A DNA stretch of 64,000 nucleotides from Pomphorhynchus laevis (GCA_012934845.2 WNNJ02001084.1:62001-126000), one strand, 5' to 3'. Shown: positions 24,701 through 33,719, numbered from the stretch's first letter. Notes: generated from the sequence alone by a model not told the origin. Translations and numbers: made by a program.

Positions 24701-26197
24701 TTATCATAACTAACGTCGATTATGTGTTTTGAGATAACGTAAATCTCTTATTTCAAGATAATGTCGATTAGGTGTTTTAATATAACGTTGATCTGATATT
24801 TAATAATAATTAACGTCGATTAGGTGTTTTGAGATAACGTAAATCTCTTATTTCAAGATAATGTCGATTAGGTGTTTTGAGATAACGTTGATCTGATATT
24901 TTATAATAACTAACGTCGATTAGGTGTTTTGAGATACCGTCAATCTATTATTTCAAGATAATGTCGATTAGGGGTTTTGAGATAACGTAAATCTGTTATT
25001 TCAAGATAATGTCGATTAGGTGTTTTGAGATAACGTTGATATGATATGTTATCATAACTAACGTCGATTATGTGTTTTGAGATAACGTAAATCTATTATT
25101 TCAAGATAATGTCGATTAGGTGTTTTAAGATAACGGTGATATGATATGTTATCATAACTAACGTCGATTATGTGTTTTGAGATAACGTAAATCTCTTTTT
25201 TCAAGATAATGTCGATTAGGTGTTTTAAGATAACGTTGATCTGATATTTAATAATAACTAACGTCGATTAGGTGTTTTGAGATACCGTAAATCTCCTTTT
25301 TCAAGATAATGTCGATTAGGTGTTTTGAGATAACATAAATCTCTTTTTTCAAGATAATGTCGATTAGGTGTTTTAAAATAACGTTAATCTGATATTTTAT
25401 AATAACTAACGTCGATTATGTGTTTTGAGATAACGTAAATCTCTTTTTTCAAGATAATGTCGATTAGGTGTTTTAAAATAACGTTAATCTGATATTTTAT
25501 AATAACTAACGTCGATTATGTGTTTTGAGATAACGTAAATCTCTTTTTTCAAGATAATGTCGATTAGGTGTTTTTAGATAACCTTGATCTGATATCTAAT
25601 AATAACTAACGTCGATTAGGTGTTTTGAGATACCGTCAATCTATTATTTTAAGATAATGTCGATTAGGTGTTATAAGATATCGTTGATATGATATGTTAT
25701 AATAACTAACGTCGACGTTACAGAACAATCACTAAAGCTAGACCGTACTTCAAGAACTATTAATTAATAATTATTTAAATAACTAATTTAATTAATTTAA
25801 TATAATCAAATTTTTCTTAATTTTGGTTGTAACATTTTTTATTTTAAATGAAACTTTCATTTCACTCATTTCAGGGAAAATTTATTTAATTGGTGGCACA
25901 GATGGCACTATCACAATGTCTGCAGTAGACATACTGAATACTGATACCATGAAGTGGGAGAAGGGTCCAGAGTTACTGTGCCGACGATCAAGCGCTGGTG
26001 TGACCACTAAAGGTACTTTCATTATCTGTATAATTTTATTTATATCTTACACTGCAGATGGTTATATATTTGTTGTTGGTGGATTTGATGGGCACACTTT
26101 TAAAAGAACCACGGAGTTGTATGATGGGATTAGCTGGAATCTACTTGAAAATGATCACACAAACGAAATTGATATATTTACATGTCATCAAGAATGA
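3308..26197 (+). CDS. BTB-BACK-Kelch protein, IVNS1ABP (KLHL39)-like, seven exons
   Basis: Exons are 3308-3750, 8217-8341, 15853-16059, 19129-19728, 23720-23893, 25875-26012 and 26058-26197. Every junction is GT-AG, the phases match throughout, and the sum is 1827 nt (608 residues plus stop), the usual length for Kelch-like proteins. The order is an N-terminal extension (1-55), BTB (about 55-150), BACK (150-255), an acidic linker, and six Kelch blades (320-608). Such proteins usually serve as CUL3 ubiquitin-ligase adaptors or actin-associated scaffolds. The NS1-binding-protein assignment rests on remembered family sequence: the 'AHQAVLAC.SSYL' turn, the 'YSAATKL' entry to BACK, the atypical BACK with a long linker, and the 'CLRKCEVYKPDTDTW' blade. 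Gene length (22.9 kb) comes from repeat-filled introns. Confidence 0.85.
4100..4970. repeat. About five tandem copies of a ~176 bp AT-rich repeat
   Basis: The landmark 'ctgacgtcgtttttc' recurs near 4238, 4415, 4591, 4767 and, diverged, 4943, giving a 176-177 bp period. Each unit also has 'aataattatcaatctttgatt' variants and 'tctgtttcaaataac'. It lies in intron 1 of the Kelch gene. No coding sequence is seen. Confidence 0.9.
5360..5575 (+). ncRNA. Repeat with a canonical-order hammerhead-like core (stem II only supported)
   Basis: At about 5490-5516 the sequence reads CTGATGA-GAAC-(6 nt)-GTTC-GAAA, the hammerhead core with a perfect 4 bp stem II in the usual order. Just upstream, 'caatccagttgt' also occurs in the fold-back at 54.7 kb, which has the same core, so the two are related. 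I could not find convincing stems I and III. A 68-residue open frame here (5364-5570) is unlike any protein I know and is probably fortuitous. Confidence 0.4.
6405..7285 (-). pseudogene. Merlin (IS1595/ISXO2-like) DDE transposase, broken
   Basis: Minus strand from about 7275: 'VVCEHCSNSM' and 'KCQSKSC' form a zinc-ribbon, followed by 'YKTTKPIRSGSFF'. The DDE core comes next: 'IICQIDENCF' (first Asp near 6884), 'IWIFGVVDTS', 'EIVPNRTKETLIPII', 'IVHCDEWVAYQSI' (second Asp near 6690), and 'VHTQNIESYW' (Glu near 6574) with 'YLSEWMWRD'. All three catalytic acids survive. The frame is broken by at least one stop after the first zinc Cys pair and by shifts near 7090, 6905 and 6640. It lies in intron 1 of the Kelch gene. 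Terminal inverted repeats were not found. Confidence 0.85.
7318..7650 (+). mobile_element. Duplicated LINE endonuclease fragment (RTE/Rex-like APE domain)
   Basis: The plus strand encodes 'AYAPNIISKYAVVVENLQ', 'ALLDSTFVKDSHVL' and 'LLGDFNASDSSTWKGV'. These are the APE endonuclease motifs (YAPN, GDFN) of RTE/Rex-like LINEs. The second half ('caggctctgcttgatag' to 'gtgttcctcaattct') is repeated about 151 bp downstream, making a partial tandem duplication. The flanking 'gttcctcaattct' also occurs at the 5' end of the Merlin fragment, so the duplicated segment spans both elements. Confidence 0.75.
8217..8341 (+). CDS. Kelch gene exon 2: BTB end and BACK start
   Basis: The exon is preceded by tttatttt-like acceptor sequence (ttttag) and followed by AATAG|GTAGCC. 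It encodes 'KIWISESNASSIYSA', 'ATKLCILPVVKACSKYLL' and 'NRVTPANAI', the last BTB helices and the 3-box/BACK entry. It enters with the split Lys codon and leaves with one base over, matching exon 3. Confidence 0.85.
8342..11220. other. Intron 2 sequence with no recognised gene
   Basis: Long AT-rich intron DNA. I see only short chance open frames (for example 9013-9368) and low-complexity A/T runs. No domain, RNA gene or repeat unit could be supported. Confidence 0.5.
11225..11510. repeat. Three diverged tandem copies of a ~110 bp unit
   Basis: Each copy starts near 'tatt(c)ttcgattcaac', continues with 'gttgttgcttaat' and 'cctcagtaggt', and ends near 'gggttgatatctgtccgt'. It lies in intron 2. 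The third copy lacks the middle. Base composition is less AT-rich than the surroundings. Confidence 0.6.
12690..13420 (-). repeat. Cluster of family B repeat pieces, minus orientation
   Basis: At least three partial copies carry the reversed landmarks 'aactgagtatacgtattt', 'ttgactaataaata', 'acgatgtatcagaataagg' and 'attagaggt(c/t)atcag'. They are nested in intron 2. An (ATA)n/(AAT)n microsatellite lies just upstream at about 12077-12118. Confidence 0.6.
15853..16059 (+). CDS. Kelch gene exon 3: divergent BACK domain and acidic linker
   Basis: The acceptor cttaaag at 15852 gives two leading bases, as exon 2 requires. A second possible acceptor (atatttaag at 15890) would break the phase. The exon encodes 'VSFAKANNNVIFKVST', a typical BACK helix, then 'FIDHDIAKDNFL' and an acidic run rich in Ser, His and Asp/Glu (about residues 230-248). 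The donor is ACA|GTAAGT. The BACK domain is shorter and more diverged than usual, as in NS1-binding proteins. Confidence 0.75.
17353..17425 (-). ncRNA. Permuted hammerhead-like ribozyme candidate, family A
   Basis: Minus-strand partner of the copy at 17535. It keeps GGACC-GAAAC, the linker GCGTAGG/CCTACGC helix and CACTG-CTGATGA. Stem II has one wobble (GGTCT) and the triplet region reads ATA, so stem III is weakened. It is probably inactive by this model. Confidence 0.45.
17535..17607 (+). ncRNA. Permuted hammerhead-like ribozyme candidate, family A
   Basis: Order: GGACC-GAAA-CAT, linker with GCGTAGG, CACTG-CTGATGA-GGTCC, CCTACGC, then GTGTA-CAGTG. Helices: II GGACC/GGTCC, I CACTG/CAGTG, III ACAT/GTGT (one G-U), linker helix GCGTAGG/CCTACGC (7 bp). 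The cleavage triplet would be GTA. The reverse-strand partner is at 17353-17425. Confidence 0.55.
17915..17998. repeat. Short dispersed repeat, second copy at about 490-570
   Basis: Both loci share 'gacacatgatttaga', 'tttgt', 'gatcatgtaagcgt' or 'gtcatataagcgt', and 'gcgcatttgcc' or 'cgcatttgcc' with a following 'gtaaaaa'. The segment is GC-richer than its surroundings. Its nature is unknown. Confidence 0.5.
18492..18993. repeat. Fold-back repeat with ~185 bp arms (family F)
   Basis: Left arm about 18492-18677, right arm about 18805-18993, with a 127 bp loop. The arms carry CAGATGAG-(6 nt)-TTTCGAAA and, about 25 nt on, CTGATGAGCCC, reminiscent of hammerhead cores but without supported stems. 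The end sequence 'attcagattttatctaa' recurs at 19081-19098, just before the acceptor of Kelch exon 4. Confidence 0.75.
19129..19728 (+). CDS. Kelch gene exon 4: linker and Kelch blades 1-3
   Basis: The frame is open across all 600 bases. After about 55 linker residues come the blades: 'LLAIGGFNSGACLHTVEYL...W', 'GIFAGSNGAQHLTDCEIL...W' and 'IIYAICGSNEG...W'. The first blade has the canonical GG; the second and third have single-Gly variants. The acceptor (actttaag) lies only about 10 bp beyond a copy of the end of a fold-back repeat, so this intron border has been built partly from repeat sequence. Confidence 0.88.
20165..21240 (+). repeat. Four family B tails in tandem succession
   Basis: The tail 'tttgatttagcattatt...tttgttta' ending in 'acgtagactcagttag' recurs at about 20270-20345, 20550-20635, 20930-21030 and 21160-21235. 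One copy (20810-21030) also has the 'cctctaattcttattctga' head. The region is part of intron 4. Confidence 0.65.
21344..23163. repeat. Left arm of 1.82 kb near-perfect inverted repeat
   Basis: This arm is the reverse complement of 26219-28038; the outer and inner borders mirror each other (coordinate sums are constant at 49382), so the arms are almost indel-free. A 104-residue open frame is identical in both arms (21496-21810 minus, 27573-27887 plus), but it resembles no protein I know. The arm lies in intron 4 of the Kelch gene. Confidence 0.92.
22350..22625. mobile_element. MITE-like 276 bp element inside the inverted-repeat arm
   Basis: Termini 'gtatctaaatgccatt' and 'aatggcatttagatac' are inverted, and the complementarity extends about 65 bp inward ('aaccgcggacattttcaa' against 'ttgaaaatgtaggcggtt'). 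The centre is made of 'ctctttaattattt' repeats. It has no coding capacity. The mirrored copy is at 26757-27032. Confidence 0.65.
23720..23893 (+). CDS. Kelch gene exon 5: Kelch blade 4
   Basis: The acceptor is ttacag at 23719 and the donor AACG|GTATCG. It encodes 'AVWHEGSLFVFGGNST', 'CLRKCEVYKPDTDTWLEL' and 'PDPRRSAGITSF', a complete blade with GG, Y and W. It is the first exon inside the large inverted repeat (arms 21344-23163 and 26219-28038). Confidence 0.88.
23930..25720. repeat. Minisatellite of ~48 and ~57 bp units filling intron 5
   Basis: The main unit is about 48 bp ('gataatgtcgattaggtgtt', 'ttgagataacgtaaatct', 'cttttttcaa'). It alternates with a variant containing 'gataacgttgatctgatatt' and 'aataactaacgtcgatta'. 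Some 30 or more copies occur, with more degenerate ones at the left end. GATAA-type words are very frequent. Confidence 0.92.
25875..26012 (+). CDS. Kelch gene exon 6: Kelch blade 5
   Basis: The acceptor is catttcag at 25874. It encodes 'KIYLIGGTDGTITMSAVDIL', then 'MKWEKGPEL' and 'RRSSAGVTT', a full blade. The donor AAAG|GTACTT opens a 45 bp intron. The upstream intron is almost entirely minisatellite. Confidence 0.88.
26058..26197 (+). CDS. Kelch gene exon 7: Kelch blade 6 and stop
   Basis: The acceptor is cactgcag at 26057. It encodes 'GYIFVVGGFDGHTFKRTTEL', 'ISWNLLEND' and the C-terminus, with TGA at 26195-26197. Reading through the 45 bp intron also stays open, but splicing joins 'TTK' directly to 'DGYIFVVGG', the normal blade spacing. 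The stop lies 21 bp before the inverted-repeat arm. Confidence 0.87.
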
Positions 26198-26218
26198 ATC
26201 AAATTTTTTAATGTGTTT

Positions 26219-28038
26219 CCTTTTATTGGTAACCACGACCTTATCTCGTTATTTTCGCTTGTCAATAAAAATGTCAATTGCTATTTTTTAATTTTATAAT
26301 GTTTTCTTAGTTTGGTTTTTATTTTGATTGCTTTTACGTCAAAAGTAGTTAACTTCCAAAAACGTGTTAATTATCATTTTTCTATGAAATAATATTCGAC
26401 ATTTCACTTTTTATTTTTTGATATTTAATTGACGATGTTTAATTAAATAATTATATTTAAGTAATTATATATAATCCATATTCAAATTTATTTTATTTAT
26501 GTATACTTACGCAATGAATTAATATAATGCATTATTTGATGTAATTTGATATTTATTATTAAATTGCTAATATATTAATTTAAAATATAAATTATTTTCC
26601 AAATTCCTTACAAAAACCAAGTCAAGTATAAATATAAAAAATATTAACAATCAATTAAAAATTATTTATTAATAATTAAAACAAAAATTAACAAGTAAAT
26701 TTTTAATATATTAATTTGAATTGGATTGAGGCATTCTGGGGGGAATTATTATTTTTGTATCTAAATGCCATTCCCAGACAAAAGAAATTGAACATTTCTT
26801 AGATATTACGTTCGCTAACCGCCTACATTTTCAAGAAGTATTGTGTATTTTATCTCTTTAAGTTTTTTAAGTTAAAAGAGACAATTAAAGAGAAAAATAA
26901 TTAAAGAGATAAATAATTAATGAGATAAATAATTAAAGAGAGATTTTTAAAATTGTAATTATAATTAAAATTGAAAATGTCCGCGGTTAGAAAGAAATAT
27001 TCAATTTTTTTCTGGAAATGGCATTTAGATACAAGAAAACTATATATTAATAATTATTTTTATAATCTAAATAAAAATCGATTTACTCGATCATTTACAT
27101 AATCGATCAAGGCGTTATAAAACATTTGAATTTTAAAGGCATGCAAATAACTTTATAATGACGTCAAGTCAATTTTTAACAAAAAATTTAAAATATCACT
27201 TTTAATAAAAGCGTTTTACGAACGTAATAATAAATAATTTAATTACATTTTTTGAAGAAATTTTAAAATTTACGAAAACAAAAAAAATATTTCTTATATA
27301 ATTCAGTTAAAAGTTTTCATTTTTGATTTTTATTTTTTTTACTTTTTTTTTCCTTATAATGATCTCTAATCATTATATTTATAATGAAGTAACTAATGAC
27401 TAACTCTTTATTAATTCTTATCTTAGCGATGCTTATTTGAAATTTTAGTATCATAAGCATTAGTTGAAGAACAATTGCATAAAGAATCTATTTTGAATAA
27501 TTACTTAATAATAGAGTCAGCTTATGAAATATTGCTAAGAAAACATGTAATTCATGTAGGACCGAGGATTGAATGTTGAGTTCCGCTATAATTGATTCGA
27601 TAAATGCAAAACAGGGTTACAATCCTTTCGATTGTTTTCTACACTATCAATTAATGCCGCATATGCCAAAGGCCGATAGTAAATTGTCAAAATTGTATAT
27701 AATTTTGAACAATACTTATAGTATGCAAATTGTAAAGTATCGTTTTTATACGTCATGCTTTTTATATCAATACTTCCAACAATCTCATTATTTTTGTTTT
27801 ACTCTGATACCTTATTCTCTTGTTCTTGTGAGTAAAGTGCGATTCTCTCTTAAACCATTTCCGCCGTTCTATAGTTTGACAGCATAAATTATGGGATTTT
27901 GTCATCATTAATTTCATTAAGAAATTACTTTCAAGTGAAGTGATATTGCGGCATTTCACACCTCGTAATAAACGTTATCCACAACTGAATAACTTTGTTG
28001 GATAACTGTTTAGTCGCGTATTTATTTTTATCAAAAAA
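26219..28038. repeat. Right arm of 1.82 kb inverted repeat
   Basis: It begins 21 bp after the Kelch stop codon, so the 3' UTR probably runs inside it. A fragment of its end ('tttactctgataccttatt' and flanks, about 53 bp) is repeated directly at 28044-28097. See the left arm for composition. Confidence 0.92.
26264..26269 (+). promoter_or_regulatory. Candidate poly(A) signal of the Kelch gene
   Basis: AATAAA lies 67 bp after the stop codon, within the inverted-repeat arm. It is the first such hexamer downstream, but in this AT-rich DNA the motif is common, so support is weak. Confidence 0.35.
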
Positions 28039-28149
28039 TAAATACATTATTTTTGTTTTACTCTGATACCTTATTCTCTTGTTCTTGTGAGTAAAATAAC
28101 TAATGATTATATCAATATTATTTAATCTAAAATGAAATAAAAATTTATA

Positions 28150-31100
28150 TTTGTGAATATTCCTTTAACGAGCCGCTATTCTTTATTGGTTCGTTTGGTA
28201 TTATCCTCGTGTGGTTGTTTGAAGCCTATCAGCATCACTGTAACTTTAATCAGCGTGGTTGGACTTCATCTACAGTTAGCCCACACTTACATTTCGTGTT
28301 TCATCCCGGTTACTGTTTCTGCCGAAGTTTTTGTCGTCGAAATGCTGGTTTACACAATTAATGTGTTCTATATTTGGTGTAGGCGGTAACTAATATTCGG
28401 AATTCGAATCCACCACACACCGATTTTTTATTCCGTTCTTATACGAAATGTTCACTGGACAGTAAACCGTAAGCTGTCTTTTTACTATTGTGAATATTGC
28501 TTGCACGAACCGCTATTTTTCATTGGTCGGTTTGGTAATATCCTCGTGTGGCTGTTTGAATCCTATCAGCATCACTGTACTCTACAATCAGCGTGGGTGG
28601 ACCTCATCAGCAGTGAGCTTACGCCTACATTTCGTGTTTCGGTCTTGTTACTGTTTCTGCCAAACTTTTTGAGCCGAACTGCTGGTTTATATTTTGCTTA
28701 TATACCAAATTACACAATAAATGTGTTCTATATTTGGTGTGGGCGGTAACTAATATTCGCAATTCGAATCCACCACACACCGATTTTTTATTCCGTTCAA
28801 GGACGAAATGTTCACTGGACAGTAAACCGTAAGCTGTCTTTTTACTATTGTGAATATTGCTTACACGAGCCGATATTCTTCATCAGCGATTTGGTATTAT
28901 CCTCGTATGGTTGTTTGAAGCCTATCAGCATCACTGTACATTTCAATCAGCGTGGTTGGACCTCATCAGCAGTGAGCTCAAACTTAAATTTCGTGTTTCG
29001 GCCATGTTACTGTTTCTGCCAAACTTTTTGTCGCCGAACTGCTGGTTTATATTTTGCTTATATAACAAATTACACAATTAATGTGTTCTATATTTGGTGT
29101 GGGCGGTAACTAATATTCGCAATTCGAATGCACCACACACCGATTTGTTTATTCCGTTCTAGGACGAAATGTTCACTGGTCAGTAAACCGTAAGCTGTCT
29201 TTTTTACTATTGTGAATATAGCTTACACGAGCCGCTATTCTTCATCAGCGATTTGGTATTATCCTCGTGTGGTTATTTGAAGCCTATCAGCATCACTGTA
29301 CACTTCAATCAGCGTGGGTAAACCTCATCAGCAGTGAGACCACGCCTACATTTCTTATTTTCGGTCCTATTTCTGCTTCTGCCGAACATTTTGTCGCCAA
29401 AATGCTTGTTTATATTTGCTTATATACCAAATTACACAATAAATATTTTCTATATTTGGTGTGGGCGGTTACTAATATTCGCAATTCGAATCCACCACAC
29501 ACCGATTTGTTTATTCCGTTCTAGGACGAAATGTTCACTGGTCAGTAAACAGTAAGCTGTCTTTTTACTATTGTGAATATTGCTTACACGAGCCGCTATT
29601 CTTCACTGGTCGATTTGATAATATCCTCGTGTGGTTGTTTGAATCCTATCAGCATCACTGTACACTACAATCAATGTGGGTGGACCTCAGCAGCAGTGAG
29701 ACCACGCACACATTTCGTATTTTCGGTTCTATTACTGCTTCTGCCGAAATTTTTGTCGCCGAAATGTTGGTTTATATTTGCTTATATACCAAATTACACA
29801 ATAAATGTGTTCTATATTTGGTTTGGGTGGTTACTAATATTCGCAATTCGAATCCACTACACACCGATTTTATATTCCGTTCAAGGACGAAATGTTCACT
29901 GGACAGTAAATCGTAAGCTGTCTTTTACAGTTGTGAATATTCATTGCATACACGAGTTGTGTTCTTTCAGTTGTCCTTTTGATATTATCCTCGTGTAATT
30001 GTTTGAATCCTATCAGCATCACTGTACACTACAATCAGCGTAGGTGGACCTCATCAACAGTGAGCTTACGCCTACATTTCGTGTTTCGGTCCTGTTACTG
30101 TTTCTGCTGAGCTCCTTGTCTCCGAAATGCTGGTTTATATTTGGCTCATATATCAAATCACACAATTAATGTATTCGATATTTGGTGTTGGCGGTAACTA
30201 ATATTTGCAATTCGAATCCACCACACACCGATTTTTTTTATTCCGTTCTTGGACGAAATGTTCACTGGACAGTAAACAAGTGAACCATATTCATAATAGT
30301 AAAAAACGGCTTACGGTTTACTGTCCAGTGAACATTTCGTCCTTGAACGGAATATAAAATCGGTGTGTGGTGGATTCGAATTGCGAATATTAGTAAACAC
30401 CCACACCAAATATAGAACACATTTATGGTGTAATTTGGTATATAAGCAAATATAAACCAACATTTCGGCGACAAAAATTCGACAGAAGCAGTAATAGGAC
30501 CGAAAATACGAAATGTAGGCGTTGTCTCACTGCGGATGAGGTCCACCCACATTGATTGTAGTGTACAGTGATGTAGTGTACAGTGATGCTGGTAGGATGC
30601 AAACAACCACACGAGGATATTATCAAACCAACCAGTGAAGAATAGCGGTTCGTGTAAGCAATATATTCACAAAAGTAAAAAAGACAGCTTACGGTTTACT
30701 GACCAGTGAACATTTCGTCCTAGAACGGAATAAACAAATCGGTGTGTGGTGGATTCGAATTGCGAATATTAGTTACCGCCCACACCAAATATAGAACACA
30801 TTAATTGTGTAATTTGGTATATAAGCAAAATATAAACCAGCAGTTCGGCGACAAAAAGTTTGGCAGAAACAGTAACATGGCCGAAACACGAAATTTAAGT
30901 TTGAGCTCACTGCTGATGAGGTCCAACCACGCTGATTGAAATGTACAGTGATGCTGATAGGCTTCAAACAACCATACGAGGATAATACCAAATCGCTGAT
31001 GAAGAATAGCGGCTCGTGTAAGCAATATTCACAATAGTAAAAAAGACAGCTTACGGTTTACTGACCAGTGAACATTTCGTCCTAGAACGGAATAAACAAA

Positions 31101-32810
31101 TCGGTGTGTGGTGCATTCGAATTGCGAATATTAGTTACCGCCCACACCAAATATAGAACACATTAATTGTGTAATTTGTTATATAAGCAAAATATAAACC
31201 AGCAGTTCGGCGACAAAAAGTTTGGCAGAAACAGTAACATGGCCGAAACACGAAATTTAAGTTTGAGCTCACTGCTGATGAGGTCCAACCACGCTGATTG
31301 AAATGTACAGTGATGCTGATAGGCTTCAAACAACCATACGAGGATAATACCAAATCGCTGATGAAGAATATCGGCTCGTGTAAGCAATATTCACAATAGT
31401 AAAAAGACAGCTTACGGTTTACTGTCCAGTGAACATTTCGTCCTAGAACGGAATAAAAAATCGGTGTGTGGTGGATTCGAATTGCGAATATTAGTTACCG
31501 CCCACACCAAATATAGAACACATTAATTGTGTAATTTGGTATATAAGCAAAATATAAACCAGCAGTTCGGCTCAAAAAGTTTGGCAGAAACAGTAACATG
31601 GCCGAAACACGAAATTTAAGTGTGAGCTCACTGCTAATGAGGTCCTACCACGCTGATTGAAGTGTACAGTGATGCTGATAGGCTTCAAACAACCATACGA
31701 GGATAATACCAAATCGCTGATGAAGAATTTCGGCTTGTTTAAGCAATATTCACAATAGTAAAAAGACAGCATACGGTTTACTCTCCAGTGAACATTTCGT
31801 ATAAGAACGGAATAAAAAATCGGTGTGTGGTGGATTCGAATTGCGAATATTAATTACCGGCCACACCAAATATAGAACACATTAATTGTGTAATTTGGTA
31901 TATAAGCAAAATATAAACCAGCAGTTCGGCGACAAAAAGTTTGGCAGAAACAGTAACATGGCCGAAACACGAAATTTAAGTTTGAGCTCACTGCTGGTGA
32001 TGTCCAACCACGCTGATTGAAATGTACAGTGATGCTGATAGGCTTCAAACAACCATACGAGGATAATACCAAATCGATGATGAAAAATATCGGCTCGTGT
32101 AAGCAATATTCACAATAGTAAAAAGACAGCTTACGGTTTACTGTCCAGTGAACATTTCGTCCTTGAACGGAATAAAAAATCGGTGTGTGGTGGATTCGAA
32201 TTGCGAATATTAGTAACCACTTACACCAAATATAGAACACATTAATTGTGTAATTTGGTATATAAGCAAAATATAAACCAGCAGTTCGGCGACAAAAAGT
32301 TTGGCAGAAACAGTAACATGGCCGAAACACGAAATTTAAGTGTGAGCTCACTGCTGATGATGTCCAACCACGCTGATTGAAATGTACATTGATGCTGATT
32401 GGCTTCAAACAATCATACGAGGATAATACCAAATCGATGATGAAAAATATCGGCTCGTGTAAGCAATATTCACAATAGTAAAAAGACAGCTTACGGTTTA
32501 CTGTCCAGTGAACATTTCGTCCTTGAACGGAATAAAAAATCGGTGTGTGGTGGATTCGAATTTCGAATATTAGTAACCACCCACACCAAATATAGAACAC
32601 ATTAATTGTGTAATTTGGTATATAAGCAAATATAAACCAGCATTTCGGCGACAAAAAGTTCGGCAGAAACAGTAACAGGACCGAAACACGAAATGTAGGC
32701 GTGGTCTCACTGCTGATGAGGTCCACCTACGCTGATTGTAGTGTACAGTGATGCTGATAGGATTTAAACAGCCACACGCGGATATTACCAAACCGACCAA
32801 TGATTAAAAT
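28150..32810. repeat. Head-to-head tandem array of 13 family A units (~360 bp)
   Basis: The landmark 'gcctatcagcatcactgta' recurs about every 358-366 bp from 28226 to 30003 (six units; the first spacing is shorter). Its complement recurs from 30593 to 32752 (seven units). The two halves meet in a palindrome near 30260-30330. Each unit has 'ctggacagtaaaccgtaagctg', 'attcgaatccaccacacacc', an AT-rich middle and the ribozyme-like segment. The ribozyme strand is minus in the left half and plus in the right. Units keep open frames in several phases because of unit structure, not because of a protein. Confidence 0.92.
32678..32751 (+). ncRNA. Permuted hammerhead-like ribozyme candidate, family A array copy 13
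   Basis: GGACC-GAAA-CAC, linker, TCACTG-CTGATGA-GGTCC, linker, GTGTA-CAGTGA. Helix I is TCACTG/CAGTGA (6 bp), II GGTCC/GGACC (5 bp), III ACAC/GTGT (4 bp). The linker helix is GCGTGG/CTACGC-type with one G-U. Cleavage is predicted after GTA. The other array copies are near 28230, 28569, 28928, 29290, 29651 and 30018 (minus) and 30498, 30880, 31240, 31602, 31962 and 32322 (plus). Several inner copies have a weaker stem II (GGCC/GGTC) or stem III. Confidence 0.6.
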
Positions 32811-32814
32811 TAAT

Positions 32815-33115
32815 TGTTTAATTTTTTGCCTTTCTTTTAATGTTTATGTCACTGTTTTTTAGAATAAATAATGAAAACATAAGTTTTAGTTATATGGTGG
32901 CTTGATGGTCTTTGTTTTCTTTTTATCGGCTTTGTTACAAATGCTAGCTTTTCAATATGACACATGACATGCTTATGTGCATTAACAGTAAAGTTTTAAT
33001 ATTTGTCATTAAAAAATTTTCTGTTCATTTGCCTGATGATGGTGACACCGAAATATAGTATTTTAATAATTTATCATCGTGTTGGTAGATACCAAATAAA
33101 AAACATCAGTACACT
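32815..33115 (+). mobile_element. Possible Penelope-like element 3' tail with hammerhead core remnant
   Basis: At about 33031-33053 the sequence reads CTGATGAT-GGTG-A-CACC-GAAA, a compact canonical hammerhead core with 4 bp stem II. Canonical Penelope-like elements are known to carry such motifs in their terminal repeats. No coding sequence is attached here. Confidence 0.4.
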
Positions 33116-33719
33116 CATTTAAAAATTTGAAATGTGGGCTATTAGTTTAATTAAAAAAGTTTGTTCTTATTTTCAAAGTCCTACTTTGTTTTTTTAATGT
33201 AAAAAGCGCCCTTAATATTTCCTTAAAGTAAATATGTAGAGTGTATCTGATTTGTAAGCTGTAAATGATTTGCTCATTTACTTGGTTTTATATTAATGGA
33301 TAATTGGAATTCATTATAATAAGTAATATGACTTTTTCGTTCAATGTATATCGTTTTGTCCCTCAACTGTTTTAAAATGTTGAATCATTTCTGAAGCCCG
33401 TTAAATCTCTGGATTCGATCAGTTGACATCCTTAAATGACCCTTCTAATTGAAACGAAAAAGAATAGTTATGTTGTACAATAAGACAATTATGTGATTAT
33501 ATACAGCTGACTGCAACAGTATTGTTTATAAAAATAATTCATTAATCAACTTTTAATTTTGCACATGTTGACTGTAATTCTCCTAACTTTTTTGTTTCAT
33601 ATTCACAATTTGAATTCTTCAATTTGATTATAGCAACTGTTTGATCTAAAGCTCAGATTCACTCAAAATATTTCAAAAATTTGAAAAGATTTTCAATAAA
33701 ATCAGGCAATATCGACTGT

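Noticed and set aside
31854-32726. A 290-residue open frame and many 65-140 residue frames in the 28-33 kb array
   Set aside because: They repeat every ~360 bp with the unit, occur in two frames at once and on both sides of the palindrome. They reflect unit length divisible by three in places, not a protein.
32678-32751. Type II hammerhead (open stem II) as explanation of the GAAAC...CTGATGA order
   Set aside because: It would need stem III, a cleavage triplet and stem I as hairpins within about 25 nt. No 1.1-2.1 pair forms in families A or C and family B lacks stem I. The reverse-order model pairs all helices in three families.
28150-32810. CRISPR-like array
   Set aside because: The units are ~360 bp, inverted in the middle, and the host is an animal.
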